Shown in pieces: positions 7,267 through 15,847 of a DNA stretch of 51,056 bases. Source of the stretch: Candidatus Woesearchaeota archaeon (GTDB lineage: Archaea > Nanobdellota > Nanobdellia > Woesearchaeales > JAHWHD01); NCBI GenBank assembly GCA_019323515.1, contig JAHWHG010000009.1, positions 1 to 51,056 on the forward strand, read 5' to 3'. The notes beneath the pieces are model-generated. The model ran no database searches and had not been told where the DNA came from. It saw only the letters and a program-made list of their open reading frames with translations. Numbering within the stretch: position 1 is the stretch's first letter; the number at the start of each line of letters is the position of its first letter. The position numbers were made by a program, and so were the translations under genes.

Positions 7267-7700
7267 AGGTAACACCTAATCACTTCAGGGAGGAGTTCTA
7301 TTCTGTAAATAATCTCATCATAGTCCTCTATGACACTCTTGAGATGTTTCTTAAAAGCAACAGGGGGGTCGTTGATAAGGAGTTTACGTAATTCTGGGTC
7401 CTTGTTTTTTATTAGATTGTGAACACCCCAGCTCCATTGAACTCCTTCTTCATCTGCGCGATAATGCCACATACTTTCATCCTGTGAATCAACCACAACA
7501 AGTGCATGGTATGGCTGCAGAGTTTTATCTAACAGATTTGCTATACTATGCTCTACTATGATTCCACCAAGCTGTTCCTTTATTCTGTTGTACTGCTCCT
7601 CAAACCGTTTCTTATTGTTGGCAACCCAAATTATTCTTGTCTTTGTCTCAAGAGCAGGTACTTCTTTGAATTCACGTTTGAAGCATTTGTAGTAGCTCAT
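7263..7700 (-). CDS. Tagged degenerate receiver-like protein
   Basis: The 145-aa protein starts at ATG 7700 (MSYYKCFKREF), in an ATGA overlap with the upstream stop. It has a receiver-like beginning (RIIWVANNKK) in which the acidic pair is replaced by Asn-Asn, and a strand HALVVVDSQDE with D71 at the acceptor position. Without the acidic pair it should not bind magnesium normally, so phosphorylation is doubtful. The tag differs by Cys for Arg (K-C-F). Confidence 0.7.
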   Translation of the reverse strand: MSYYKCFKREFKEVPALETKTRIIWVANNKKRFEEQYNRIKEQLGGIIVEHSIANLLDKTLQPYHALVVVDSQDESMWHYRADEEGVQWSWGVHNLIKNKDPELRKLLINDPPVAFKKHLKSVIEDYDEIIYRIELLPEVIRCYL

Positions 7701-8107
7701 TTGCAGATATCCTCTCCCCACCATTCATTGAATTGTTTCTTACAGTATTCATTGGCAGCCTTTCTCTTCTCAGGATCAAATTCAAGTATTGTGGACATAA
7801 ACTCTGGGATCATACGACTTACTTCGTCCTGAAACTGCTTGTCTCCTGATTTTGCTGCAAGTTCTTGTGGTTTCCTGTACCTATGTTCACCTGGAGTTAC
7901 AAAGCAAATCACTGCTAACTTCTTATAGCAGCGCAGTGCTTCTTCCTTTCTTCCAAGTTCCATCAACAGGTCTCCTGCTTTCTCAAACTGCTTTTTTTCA
8001 ATCAAATCTTCGATTGATTCCTGTTCATCTAATTTCTTGTCTATCTTATCTGACAGATTATCATGCTCTTTTTGTTCTGCTTCCTTAAACCGTTTATAGT
8101 AGCTCAT
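7697..8107 (-). CDS. Tagged TPR-like helical protein
   Basis: The 136-aa protein begins MSYYKRFKEAEQKEHD. After a charged helix it has a TPR-like helical hairpin (FEKAGDLLMELGRKEEALRCYKKLA), the alternation seen in protein-protein scaffolds. It ends WWGEDICK. The ATG overlaps the upstream stop (ATGA). It immediately follows the HExxH/VWA gene and may be a small partner of it. The TPR call rests on pattern only. Confidence 0.7.
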   Translation of the reverse strand: MSYYKRFKEAEQKEHDNLSDKIDKKLDEQESIEDLIEKKQFEKAGDLLMELGRKEEALRCYKKLAVICFVTPGEHRYRKPQELAAKSGDKQFQDEVSRMIPEFMSTILEFDPEKRKAANEYCKKQFNEWWGEDICK

Positions 8108-9663
8108 TTTCTTACCTCTCCAATAACAATGTCTGGAATCTGTTCAGGTGATGTTATTGAGTATATGGTGAAATTTGGACTGTTGAAACGTTCCTGTAAA
8201 TCAGAGATTCCGCCATTTTTTCCAGTATAGACTATGGTAACCCTGTTTCTGTCAGTCCTGTTGTACAGGAATTCAAATAGTTCTTCTCTTCCGTCAATAT
8301 CTAGGTCAGTGACCAAGACAATGTCAACTGGAGTTTTAGATTTCTTTATGATGAAATCTAAGTATCTGAGTGCTCTTTTGTCTATTACAGTTCCACCTGA
8401 GTTGCTTTTTGTAAGTGCTCTGTGAATAGCATCGCGATCTTCCTGATAACCTTTCTTCAATTCATCCCTGTCAACATAGTTGTTGAAAAGATATACAGCA
8501 ACATTAGCTCTGTCTTCTAAGTATGCGTCTGCAGTTGCAATACATGCAATCTCTGCATATGGTTCGCACTCCTGCATACTTCCTGAGATGTCTTTCATTA
8601 TCAGAAGGTTTGGAAGATGTTCCTCTTCTGCGTGGTATGTGCCTTCAGCCTTAACCCATGTCTTGCCTAGTCCAGGGAGGAATGGTTTGCCGAGTGAAGC
8701 ATAAACATCTATGTCGCGAGGTGAATCCTCTACCTCAAACTCTTTATGGGTATGAGGGAACATAGAACCATTCTTCTCGAGTTTCCTCTTCTTAATCTCT
8801 GGCCTAAAGTTCTCTGCAAGGACCTGGAAGTAAAGTACATCCCTTAATTCTGTTTCTCCGTCTTCAGTTCCTGCTGTAATATCCTGAAGTTTGCTACCTT
8901 GAGGTTTTCCTTGCAATTTTTCCTTGATGTTGTGTTTTTTTACAAGCTTGTCAAATTCTTCTTTACTGCATTTAGCTGCCACATCTCTTAAAGCACGTTC
9001 TAGTTCGTTCTTGTCATATGCATTAGGATTAAAGTTGCCCATGCCACCAGCTTGAGTCGGTTGAAGCTGATACTTCAGCATTATGTCTCTTATGATCTTG
9101 GTAAACCTGCTTAGGTTACGTTCATCCTTTGTTGCGTCAAGGAAGTCAATAGTCTGAAGTCTTTTGACCTGCTGCTTCATGTAATCATCAAGTTTTACAC
9201 CCATGTCAATTCCTGTAGCTTCCTGGTAGTAGCCTTTGACTATTTTCTGGATAGGATTTTCTTTCTCTTCTGCTCTTAGGAGTTTAGGAATCTCTTTGAG
9301 GTCCTTTCTCATAATGAGGTTCAGGTTTACAACTAAATCTGAGTATATCGAATTAGCGGTCTCACCATATTTATTATCAATCCTCTCTGCAACTATGCCT
9401 AACCAGAGTGCTTTTGCTAAGTCATAAGGATGAATTAAGTAATGACCTACTTCATGTGATAGAAGGCCGTCTAATGCTTCCTCAACAGGCACACCTTTAT
9501 CTACAAACTTATTTACAAATTCAGGAGATATCTCTATCTGATGGTTGAACATGTTAATTGAAGCTGTCCTGGTTTCGCTTAGCTTTGGATCTGGCAGGTT
9601 AGGATAGAAAAATCTCTCTCTAACTCTCTTCCATGCTTCCTTTAATTTTTTTTCGAGGGTCAT
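8104..9663 (-). CDS. HExxH metallopeptidase-like/VWA-domain protein
   Basis: This 519-aa protein has an N-terminal zinc-peptidase motif (SHEVGHYLIHP, H70-E71-x-x-H74), a helical middle and a C-terminal von Willebrand A domain. The VWA metal site is intact: D358-x-S-x-S (KDISGSMQ), a Thr in SGGTVID and Asp in LVTDLDIDG. This layout matches the COG3864-type metal-dependent peptidase/VWA proteins, which usually pair with MoxR AAA+ ATPases; a MoxR gene is four positions upstream in the same operon. The N-terminus (MTLEKKLKEAWKR) lacks the tag. It overlaps both neighbours by ATGA. It may be the effector core of the system. Confidence 0.85.
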   Translation of the reverse strand: MTLEKKLKEAWKRVRERFFYPNLPDPKLSETRTASINMFNHQIEISPEFVNKFVDKGVPVEEALDGLLSHEVGHYLIHPYDLAKALWLGIVAERIDNKYGETANSIYSDLVVNLNLIMRKDLKEIPKLLRAEEKENPIQKIVKGYYQEATGIDMGVKLDDYMKQQVKRLQTIDFLDATKDERNLSRFTKIIRDIMLKYQLQPTQAGGMGNFNPNAYDKNELERALRDVAAKCSKEEFDKLVKKHNIKEKLQGKPQGSKLQDITAGTEDGETELRDVLYFQVLAENFRPEIKKRKLEKNGSMFPHTHKEFEVEDSPRDIDVYASLGKPFLPGLGKTWVKAEGTYHAEEEHLPNLLIMKDISGSMQECEPYAEIACIATADAYLEDRANVAVYLFNNYVDRDELKKGYQEDRDAIHRALTKSNSGGTVIDKRALRYLDFIIKKSKTPVDIVLVTDLDIDGREELFEFLYNRTDRNRVTIVYTGKNGGISDLQERFNSPNFTIYSITSPEQIPDIVIGEVRK

Positions 9664-10562
9664 ATTATTAGTTTTGGCCTTTTTGATTCAATCCTGTAAG
9701 CCCTGTCGATGATTGCAGCTGCAGGGATGTCGTGACATTCTAATCCGGATCTTAGCATAGGCTCTGCCCATTTTCTTGGAATCTTGAAATCTTCGGGAAG
9801 TTCTCTAAGCACATAGTAATGTATCAAAGCTCTTCTCTTACCTCCGTACCATCTTCCATAACCATTGGCTGCCTGAATCACTAATTCATATCCATCTCTA
9901 TCGATTGAGGATTTTCCTCTCATAATGTCATTGACAAGGAAATCAAGCAGGATGTCTGCTCGTCTTTTAGCATCATTGTCAATATCTGCATAATTAACGT
10001 CAAAATCGTTGCCCCCATAATCAGGGTTATAGCGCGGTACAGCACAGAGATGTTTTTCTGCAAACTCTTCTATCTCACTTATAAGGCCTTTTGGCAGGTT
10101 CAATTCTCTATTTGATACAGCTCTAGCAACCTTTTCCAAGTAAAGCACTTGGTCATTGTCTGCGCCTGGCTTTTGTTTAACCAAAGCCATGAACATGTGA
10201 ACATCACAAGCCTGTATTTTTTTTGTCTCTAGGATATCTTCCATTATCTTGTGATAGTTATCTTCTGCAAGTTTTACCACAATGCTTTCAGAGATAAAGT
10301 CAGCTATGCGGTAGTTGGACACACTGAAATCACCCATTGATGATCCTCCAGTGCATTGATATCCGAGTCTTTCCATGAGTTTGCCGAATTCTTTATCCCA
10401 ACTCCCAAGTTTGCTAATCTTACTTATCTTCTCACCATCCAGTATCCTGCGAATTACTTCACCTAATTTGGGATCATTCTCTTTCAATACAATTTCCTCT
10501 ACTGGATTCTCTTGTTCTTCTGCTTCTGCTTCACATTCCTTGAATCGTTTGTAGTAGCTCAT
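9660..10562 (-). CDS. Tagged protein of unknown fold (MSYYKRFK)
   Basis: The 300-aa protein begins MSYYKRFKECEAEAEE. It is soluble and mainly helical, with an internal segment LGEVIRRILDGEKISKIS that resembles the C-terminus of the 5965-6480 product. The C-terminal half (GYGRWYGGKRRALIHYY and the rest) has the look of an armadillo/HEAT-like or other all-helix scaffold, but I cannot name it. ATGA overlaps on both sides tie it to the HExxH/VWA gene. Confidence 0.65.
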   Translation of the reverse strand: MSYYKRFKECEAEAEEQENPVEEIVLKENDPKLGEVIRRILDGEKISKISKLGSWDKEFGKLMERLGYQCTGGSSMGDFSVSNYRIADFISESIVVKLAEDNYHKIMEDILETKKIQACDVHMFMALVKQKPGADNDQVLYLEKVARAVSNRELNLPKGLISEIEEFAEKHLCAVPRYNPDYGGNDFDVNYADIDNDAKRRADILLDFLVNDIMRGKSSIDRDGYELVIQAANGYGRWYGGKRRALIHYYVLRELPEDFKIPRKWAEPMLRSGLECHDIPAAAIIDRAYRIESKRPKLII

Positions 10563-11452
10563 TTTATCCTCGCAAGTATGTCGCCAACCTTTGGCCCAGG
10601 CATTATCTCAATCGACGCCACATCTCTTGGGAGTCCTTGGGATTGCATGAATGCCTCTAGATGCCGTCTTTCCTTGTGCAGAACCTCAACCCGGTCACTG
10701 ACACGACCTTCTGCATATCCTGTTGAATATACCTGGACAACCCCTTTTGGAAGGGATAGTTGGCCTGCGATGTATGATGCTGCATTATAAGGATGTTCGC
10801 GTGCGTGAAGTCCTGAAAACAGTATAATCTTCTTGATGTTTTCACCTCTTAATTCATCAATCAACTTATCGCTAAGGAATCCTATTACACTGCCTGTCCT
10901 ACTCTCATCCCAGGTATGAAAACCAGGACTTCGAGTATAGTCAAGCACACCATATACTTTCAAAGTATCAAGGGGTGACTCTGCTGTGATTGACAGAGAA
11001 ATATCTGAAATCTTGCCTTGAAGTGCTTCTTGGTAATTAACAAGCTTCCTATATTTAGCATGAATTTTTGGAAACTTTGTTTCCTTTACTTTTTCTTCTA
11101 ACTTGCCCAGTCTTTCATGTTCTTGGCGGTATTCATCTAGGAATTCTTTAGTTATTTCTATTCTAGAGTTCCATCTGATTCTTGACAGCTCCCTGCACTT
11201 TTTCTCTAACTCTGCAACTTCGTCAACAGAACGCACCTTTCTTTCAAGGTATTTTCCCAGGGTTCTCCATTGATAGTATAAACTCTTTATTTTTCTCTGG
11301 AGACTTCTATATACATCAATATCCTCAGGGTTCTTGATCCTGTGAAAGAGAGGCTGCTCAAATGTCAAGACTGCTGTTATTGGCGGAGTTTCAACTACAT
11401 CAAGCTTTGCTTCTTTAAATTTCGCTTTCCTGAATTTTTTGTAAAAGCTCAT
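10559..11452 (-). CDS. Tagged coiled-coil/Rossmann-like protein
   Basis: The 297-aa protein begins MSFYKKFRKAKFKEAK. A coiled coil occupies roughly residues 40-130 (ERKVRSVDEVAELEKKCREL and after). The C-terminal third has strand-helix alternation (IKKIILFSGLHAREHPYNAA, then GVVQVYSTGYAEG), perhaps a Rossmann-like domain; no catalytic motif is recognised. It is separated from the methyltransferase gene by 19 bp, the only real gap in the operon. Confidence 0.65.
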   Translation of the reverse strand: MSFYKKFRKAKFKEAKLDVVETPPITAVLTFEQPLFHRIKNPEDIDVYRSLQRKIKSLYYQWRTLGKYLERKVRSVDEVAELEKKCRELSRIRWNSRIEITKEFLDEYRQEHERLGKLEEKVKETKFPKIHAKYRKLVNYQEALQGKISDISLSITAESPLDTLKVYGVLDYTRSPGFHTWDESRTGSVIGFLSDKLIDELRGENIKKIILFSGLHAREHPYNAASYIAGQLSLPKGVVQVYSTGYAEGRVSDRVEVLHKERRHLEAFMQSQGLPRDVASIEIMPGPKVGDILARIK

Positions 11453-11471
11453 TTTATCAGTTCGTTTTAGT

Positions 11472-12587
11472 TCATTTTCTTAGTGCAAATGAGAGGTTTT
11501 CCTCAACATCAAGTTTGTAATTGCCAAGTCTTGTGAAACCAATGTCCTCAAGGTGCTCAAGTGAGATGTTGAATATGTTTCTTCTGAGGATGTACTCTTT
11601 ACCTTCGTCTGTGAGACCTGAAAACCCTTTCTTCAGTTTCTCAAGGTCTTCTGGGGTCTTGCAGTATTGGCCAATGTTTTTTAGGTACAATTCCTCTGGA
11701 GTTCTCCTGTAATCTATTGAATGGAATGTGAATGCGCCAGGTTTCATTATCTTGAAAACACCTTCCATGATATCTCCAGCATCGTGCTTAGTGACTGCAA
11801 GAGTGATAAAGTCTTTACTGAACACAATGTCAAATTCATCATTGACAATCTCTGGAAGTTTTCTTGCGTCTCCTTCAATGATCCTTAAACCTGGAACCTT
11901 TTTCACATCCTTGTTAAGTTCTACACCAGTGACATCTGCTCCTAACTGTTTTAGAGTGTAAAGGAAAAAGCCTGGACCACAGCCGAGTTCTAACACTTTC
12001 TTGTCCTTGAAAGTTGCATAAGCAATCCTTGCAGTCTCATAACTTGATTCCTCACCTGTGATGTTATGAAGGTGCCTTAGCATGTGGAATAGTACTGAGC
12101 GATAACCAAGTGCAGGGCTGTAGGTGTAATCTTCAATGCATGCTGCGTTAAGTCCAAAGAGTTCTACAGATGATAACTGCCTGTAATGCGCTTCAAACTC
12201 CTTATCTTTGCCGATCTCTAAAAGCTGTTTTACCTTATCATAAAACGGCAACTGGATGAAGTGAAACTGATAGTTCCTTAAGCCCAGAGCAAACATGGAT
12301 TCACCAAGTTCCTTATCCTGGCTGCAGATCTCATCAAAGACCCTTTGATCCTGCACTTCAACACCAAGCTTCTCAGCTGTCTCAAGAGCTTTAGCATTGA
12401 GTTTCTCTTCCTCTTCCCTATCAAACAACGGGAGATGAGAGAGAAGTTCCTCTTCTATTGATGAAGGGCTTCTTCCTGGTAGTCTCTCTGCTAAAAAACC
12501 TGAGATGTCCTTAGACTTTAAGCTAGGTTTAGCTGCTTGAAACAAGTCTCCTATCCTTGCTATCTGTCTTCTTAGGCGCGGGTTCAT
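11472..12587 (-). CDS. Class I methyltransferase-fold protein
   Basis: This 371-aa protein has an untagged, helical N-terminal ~190 residues, then a SAM-binding core: motif I VLELGCGPGFFLYTLKQLG, acidic residue in VTGVELN, and FDIVFSKDFITLAV near motif IV. It could modify a protein partner of the MoxR/VWA complex, but no substrate can be read. The start overlaps the MoxR stop (ATGA). The N-terminus (MNPRLRRQIARIGDLF) is basic. Confidence 0.75.
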   Translation of the reverse strand: MNPRLRRQIARIGDLFQAAKPSLKSKDISGFLAERLPGRSPSSIEEELLSHLPLFDREEEEKLNAKALETAEKLGVEVQDQRVFDEICSQDKELGESMFALGLRNYQFHFIQLPFYDKVKQLLEIGKDKEFEAHYRQLSSVELFGLNAACIEDYTYSPALGYRSVLFHMLRHLHNITGEESSYETARIAYATFKDKKVLELGCGPGFFLYTLKQLGADVTGVELNKDVKKVPGLRIIEGDARKLPEIVNDEFDIVFSKDFITLAVTKHDAGDIMEGVFKIMKPGAFTFHSIDYRRTPEELYLKNIGQYCKTPEDLEKLKKGFSGLTDEGKEYILRRNIFNISLEHLEDIGFTRLGNYKLDVEENLSFALRK

Positions 12588-13951
12588 ATCTTATCAGTCC
12601 TCTCTTGCTCTTTGAAGACCATATGGTCCTTGTCAGATGCGTACTTTGAAGCTTCCTCTAGCTTTGCCTTAGCTTCAGCTGACTTGCCAGCTTCTTCAAG
12701 CTCTTCAGCGTCTCTTCGCAAAGCTACATAGTTCTTCAGGAATGGTGCTTGCTCACTAAAGCGCTGCTGTATTTCATTTATCAACCTAGTAGCTGCGTAA
12801 AGTGGAAGGATCAGTCCTTGCTTGTCCTTCTCAAGGCTTGACATGAACTTTGAGTCATACACAGTCTTGTGCCATGTGACATAAGGAAATACTTTTGCCA
12901 TGTGCTCGACTGTGACTTCATCTGAACCTGTGAACCATGCCAATGCTCTAGCGTACTTTTTCCAGTTCTTGACAGTCCTCATTGATAGTGCGTTGGCTGT
13001 CTTTGAACATGCATGGTCTTTATAGTGGCACTGTGATGCAAAGCATTTGTCGTTCTTTCTTTTCTCGCCGTTTCTCCACTGACATGTAGAGAGCTCTGAA
13101 GTTGCGAATAAAAAGAAGAGTTCAGCTTCCTCTGATAGTTCCATGTCCTTGATCTTGCTGTAGATTGATTTCTTTTCATCTGGTGTTATCAGCGGGATGC
13201 TTAGCCTTGACTCTAGCTCGCTCTTGAATTGTGAAGTTATCTCATCGACTCTCTTAAGTTTCTCGAGATAGCTCATGTCCTTTGCATTGTAGATCTCAAA
13301 GATCTTATTTGAAACAACAAGGTCTTCAAGCTCTGCACTTGCTCCATTGTCCATGTCAGAGATCTCAGCAATCTGTGTAAGGTGTGGTTGCCTTGATTCA
13401 GATGCAATGCCAAATCTCTCTAGTATTACCTCTGATATTGCACCGTTTGATAGGTCTGCCCAGTTGCATGTAGCGAAAAGCGCGAAGTCCTTTGTCTTTA
13501 CCATGTCTGACATGTACTGCCAGTTGCCCCTGTCAATACCATCTACAAACATGTTGAGCTTTGAAGGAGGGAACCTGTTAAGCTCGTCTATAATCTTTGG
13601 AGTGTTGAGTACAAAGTAACTCCACAAGACTTTCTCACGACCTAGGTTAAGTTCTCCAAGGTCTGGTCTTGCAAGTATCTTCTCTTCAGTCTGTTCAGCA
13701 TGACCGCGAATCTCTGAAGCCAATACAACCTCTTTAGGGAGGGAGTGCATGAGGCTTATGATTGACTCTGCTGAAGTTGTCTTACCTAGACCATATTCAC
13801 CTTTGATAAGGTGCTTTCCATTGACAAGGGATGTCAACATCTCAAACAGTAAAGTTGAGTTGTACTTTTTTCCATCCACTTCTATGTCTGGAAGGCATAG
13901 GTACAGGTTCTCTTTCGTGAAATCGTATATTTGATTGATTTTGTCTCTCAT
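12584..13951 (-). CDS. MoxR-type AAA+ ATPase with Cys cluster
   Basis: This 455-aa protein has Walker A GEYGLGKTT (51-59), Walker B KIIDELNRFPP with D122-E123, a sensor-1-like Asn in FATCNWAD and an arginine-rich tail of the AAA module. This is the MoxR branch, which acts as a chaperone with VWA proteins. An unusual insertion carries four Cys (C289, C302, C307, C314; STCQW, KCFASQCHYKDHAC), enough for zinc or an iron-sulfur cluster. The rest is a helical C-terminus. It overlaps both neighbours by ATGA and probably energises the machine containing the HExxH/VWA protein. Confidence 0.85.
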   Translation of the reverse strand: MRDKINQIYDFTKENLYLCLPDIEVDGKKYNSTLLFEMLTSLVNGKHLIKGEYGLGKTTSAESIISLMHSLPKEVVLASEIRGHAEQTEEKILARPDLGELNLGREKVLWSYFVLNTPKIIDELNRFPPSKLNMFVDGIDRGNWQYMSDMVKTKDFALFATCNWADLSNGAISEVILERFGIASESRQPHLTQIAEISDMDNGASAELEDLVVSNKIFEIYNAKDMSYLEKLKRVDEITSQFKSELESRLSIPLITPDEKKSIYSKIKDMELSEEAELFFLFATSELSTCQWRNGEKRKNDKCFASQCHYKDHACSKTANALSMRTVKNWKKYARALAWFTGSDEVTVEHMAKVFPYVTWHKTVYDSKFMSSLEKDKQGLILPLYAATRLINEIQQRFSEQAPFLKNYVALRRDAEELEEAGKSAEAKAKLEEASKYASDKDHMVFKEQERTDKI

Positions 13952-14808
13952 TTCATCGCACCTACATATGTTTCTCTGAACCTGACAGCTTCATCTAGTG
14001 TAATCTCTTCCTTGTTCTCCAGTTTCTTGATCAGGTCGCGAGCTCTTTGACCCATCACAAGGCTGTATACCCTTGACTCCTGTGAGCCCATCGGTGAACC
14101 TTTCAGCGATTCAATCAAGCTTTTGTCAGTTTCAGCTAGTTCTGGGAATTTTCCACCTTCAAAGATATCGTCAAGACTTAGTAGCTCTCGGATCTTCTCT
14201 GGCTCAAAGCTTTCCTTCCCAATAGTTTGTTTCAACTCTACAATGTTAATTTCCTGACAGCCATCCCAAATCTTGTCGCGACCTTGATTGATTGCAGTTG
14301 TGATTATGAAACCCTGCATAAGGAGGTCAACTGCTTGGTAAGGTTCCATGATGCTTAACAAACCCTCTTCTAACTTTGGCCTGTACTTGTCACTAGTCAG
14401 CTTATGGAATTCACTTACAGCTTTAGCTGGTTCTTTATTCTCAAGCATTGCCTGTATAAGTGACCTGTAGTCAGAATCTGAGATTGACTTAGGAAGCTTG
14501 AAATCCAGTTGTTTGAAATCTGAAGGAAGCCCGCCTGTTATTCCAGCAATCATTGGTCTGTATACTTCCATAACTTTTTCAGCCAGCTCGTTGCCAGAAC
14601 CGTCTGGCATGTCCTTGTCAGTTATGATAATCTCTGGCCTATATTGCAGAGCTTTCCCAATACCTTCTGCAACATTAGAAGCAGTTATTACATTTACATC
14701 AAACTCTCTTGCAAGAGCTGCATATTGTTCCCTGTATTGTTTTAGATCATCGACTACTAAGATAGTTGGCAGTTTTTCTGCACTCTTGAATCTTTTATAA
14801 TAGTTCAT
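13948..14808 (-). CDS. Tagged response regulator, first gene of the operon
   Basis: The 286-aa protein begins MNYYKRFKSAEKLP. The receiver domain (about 14-120) is complete: D20-D21 (ILVVDDL), D64 (IIITDKDMPDG), T91 (AGITGG) and a Lys in FKLPKS. A ~150-aa helical C-terminal region without a known output motif follows. It is the only fully canonical receiver of the operon, yet no histidine kinase gene is in the window. The ATG follows an AGGTGA site and a TATA box near 14867-14880. Confidence 0.8.
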   Translation of the reverse strand: MNYYKRFKSAEKLPTILVVDDLKQYREQYAALAREFDVNVITASNVAEGIGKALQYRPEIIITDKDMPDGSGNELAEKVMEVYRPMIAGITGGLPSDFKQLDFKLPKSISDSDYRSLIQAMLENKEPAKAVSEFHKLTSDKYRPKLEEGLLSIMEPYQAVDLLMQGFIITTAINQGRDKIWDGCQEINIVELKQTIGKESFEPEKIRELLSLDDIFEGGKFPELAETDKSLIESLKGSPMGSQESRVYSLVMGQRARDLIKKLENKEEITLDEAVRFRETYVGAMK

Positions 14809-14866
14809 TTGTTTTCACCTGTTATAGTTATTAGTATTATTACAGAAGAGTAGTACTTATAGAGAG

Positions 14867-14935
14867 ATTTATATATAATTGATATTGAGAATATTTAGAA
14901 TATGTTTTTTATCAAAAAATAGTAAGCTTTAAATA
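14867..14935. promoter_or_regulatory. Divergent promoter region: tagged operon and AbrB-PhoU gene
   Basis: ATTTATATATAATT (14867-14880) reads as a TATA box for the minus strand, giving a leader of ~40 nt before ATG 14808. TTTAAATA (14928-14935) lies 33 nt before ATG 14961 on the plus strand, implying a leaderless transcript. A small palindromic AT stretch (GAATATTTAGAATATG) lies between. Since the plus gene is a DNA-binding protein, it may regulate both promoters. Confidence 0.6.
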
Positions 14936-14960
14936 GAACTATTGATTATATCATTTTAAT

Positions 14961-15839
14961 ATGAGAAGGAAGATAATCAAACAAGGAAATAACTCTTTTA
15001 CCCTGACTCTTCCAGTCAAGTGGATAAGGAGGAACAGGCTTGAAGGTGGTGACGAGGTTTTTCTTAGTGACAATGATGGAGAGTTAGTTGTACTTGCTGA
15101 AGAGAAGCATGAGAAAAAGGAGACAAGAATAAAGATAAGAGAGGCTTTCAGGGCTAATATCAAGTATCTTCTTGGACAGGTATACAGGCAGGGCTATGAT
15201 GAGATTACTGTTGTATACGATGATGAAAATGTATACAAGGAGATTGTCAAGGTGATTGATTATTATTTCCTGGGGCTTGAGATTATTGACAGGAAAGAGG
15301 GGCAGTGCAAGATTGGTGTCATTGTAGAGACTACTGAGGAGAAGTTTAAGATTTTTTTGAGGAAGATGTTCCAGCTAGTGCACGAGAGTATCTCACTATT
15401 AAAGGATAAAGGTGACATGGAAGAGATTGAGAGTTATTATTCAAAGTTAAGCCAGTATCAGAACTATGGGAAGCGTTTTATCTACAGTGCTAAAACTGAA
15501 CTTAGCAATTATGATTATTACTCCCTGCTTTCGTACTTTATAAATATCCATGCTGATATACATAGAGTTAGCCAGATATTGAGCAAGAGCAAGGTTGTAT
15601 ATAATGCCAAGATAAAGAGTAATTATGAAAATCTTCTGTCTATCTGGGAAGCTATGGAATCAGCTTTCTATAAGAAGGATAAGAAGGAACTTGTTGATAT
15701 AAACAAGAAGTTAAGAAACCTTATTCAAGAAAGTCTAATGAGCAAGGGAGATCTTAGGATATTGCATTATCAGATGGAGTTGTTCAGATTGTTCTATGGA
15801 GCAGTGTCTCCTATGCTAGGCATCCTATTTGCGGAGTGA
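14961..15839 (+). CDS. SpoVT/AbrB-PhoU domain regulator
   Basis: This 292-aa protein has an N-terminal AbrB-like swapped-hairpin DNA-binding domain (MRRKIIKQGNNSFTLTLPVK, then WIRRNRLEGGDEVFL), followed by a linker and a PhoU-like helical bundle (about 110-290). This pairing is frequent in Archaea, where such proteins are annotated as phosphate-uptake regulators. It is transcribed divergently from the tagged operon and, with no phosphate transporter nearby, may control that operon instead (inference). Its stop touches the downstream CDP-alcohol transferase gene. Confidence 0.8.
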   Translation: MRRKIIKQGNNSFTLTLPVKWIRRNRLEGGDEVFLSDNDGELVVLAEEKHEKKETRIKIREAFRANIKYLLGQVYRQGYDEITVVYDDENVYKEIVKVIDYYFLGLEIIDRKEGQCKIGVIVETTEEKFKIFLRKMFQLVHESISLLKDKGDMEEIESYYSKLSQYQNYGKRFIYSAKTELSNYDYYSLLSYFINIHADIHRVSQILSKSKVVYNAKIKSNYENLLSIWEAMESAFYKKDKKELVDINKKLRNLIQESLMSKGDLRILHYQMELFRLFYGAVSPMLGILFAE

Positions 15840-15847
15840 GTACCAGT

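Noticed and set aside
5965..14808. Ordinary two-component system
   Set aside because: There are several receiver-like proteins but no histidine kinase, and only one receiver keeps a full active site.
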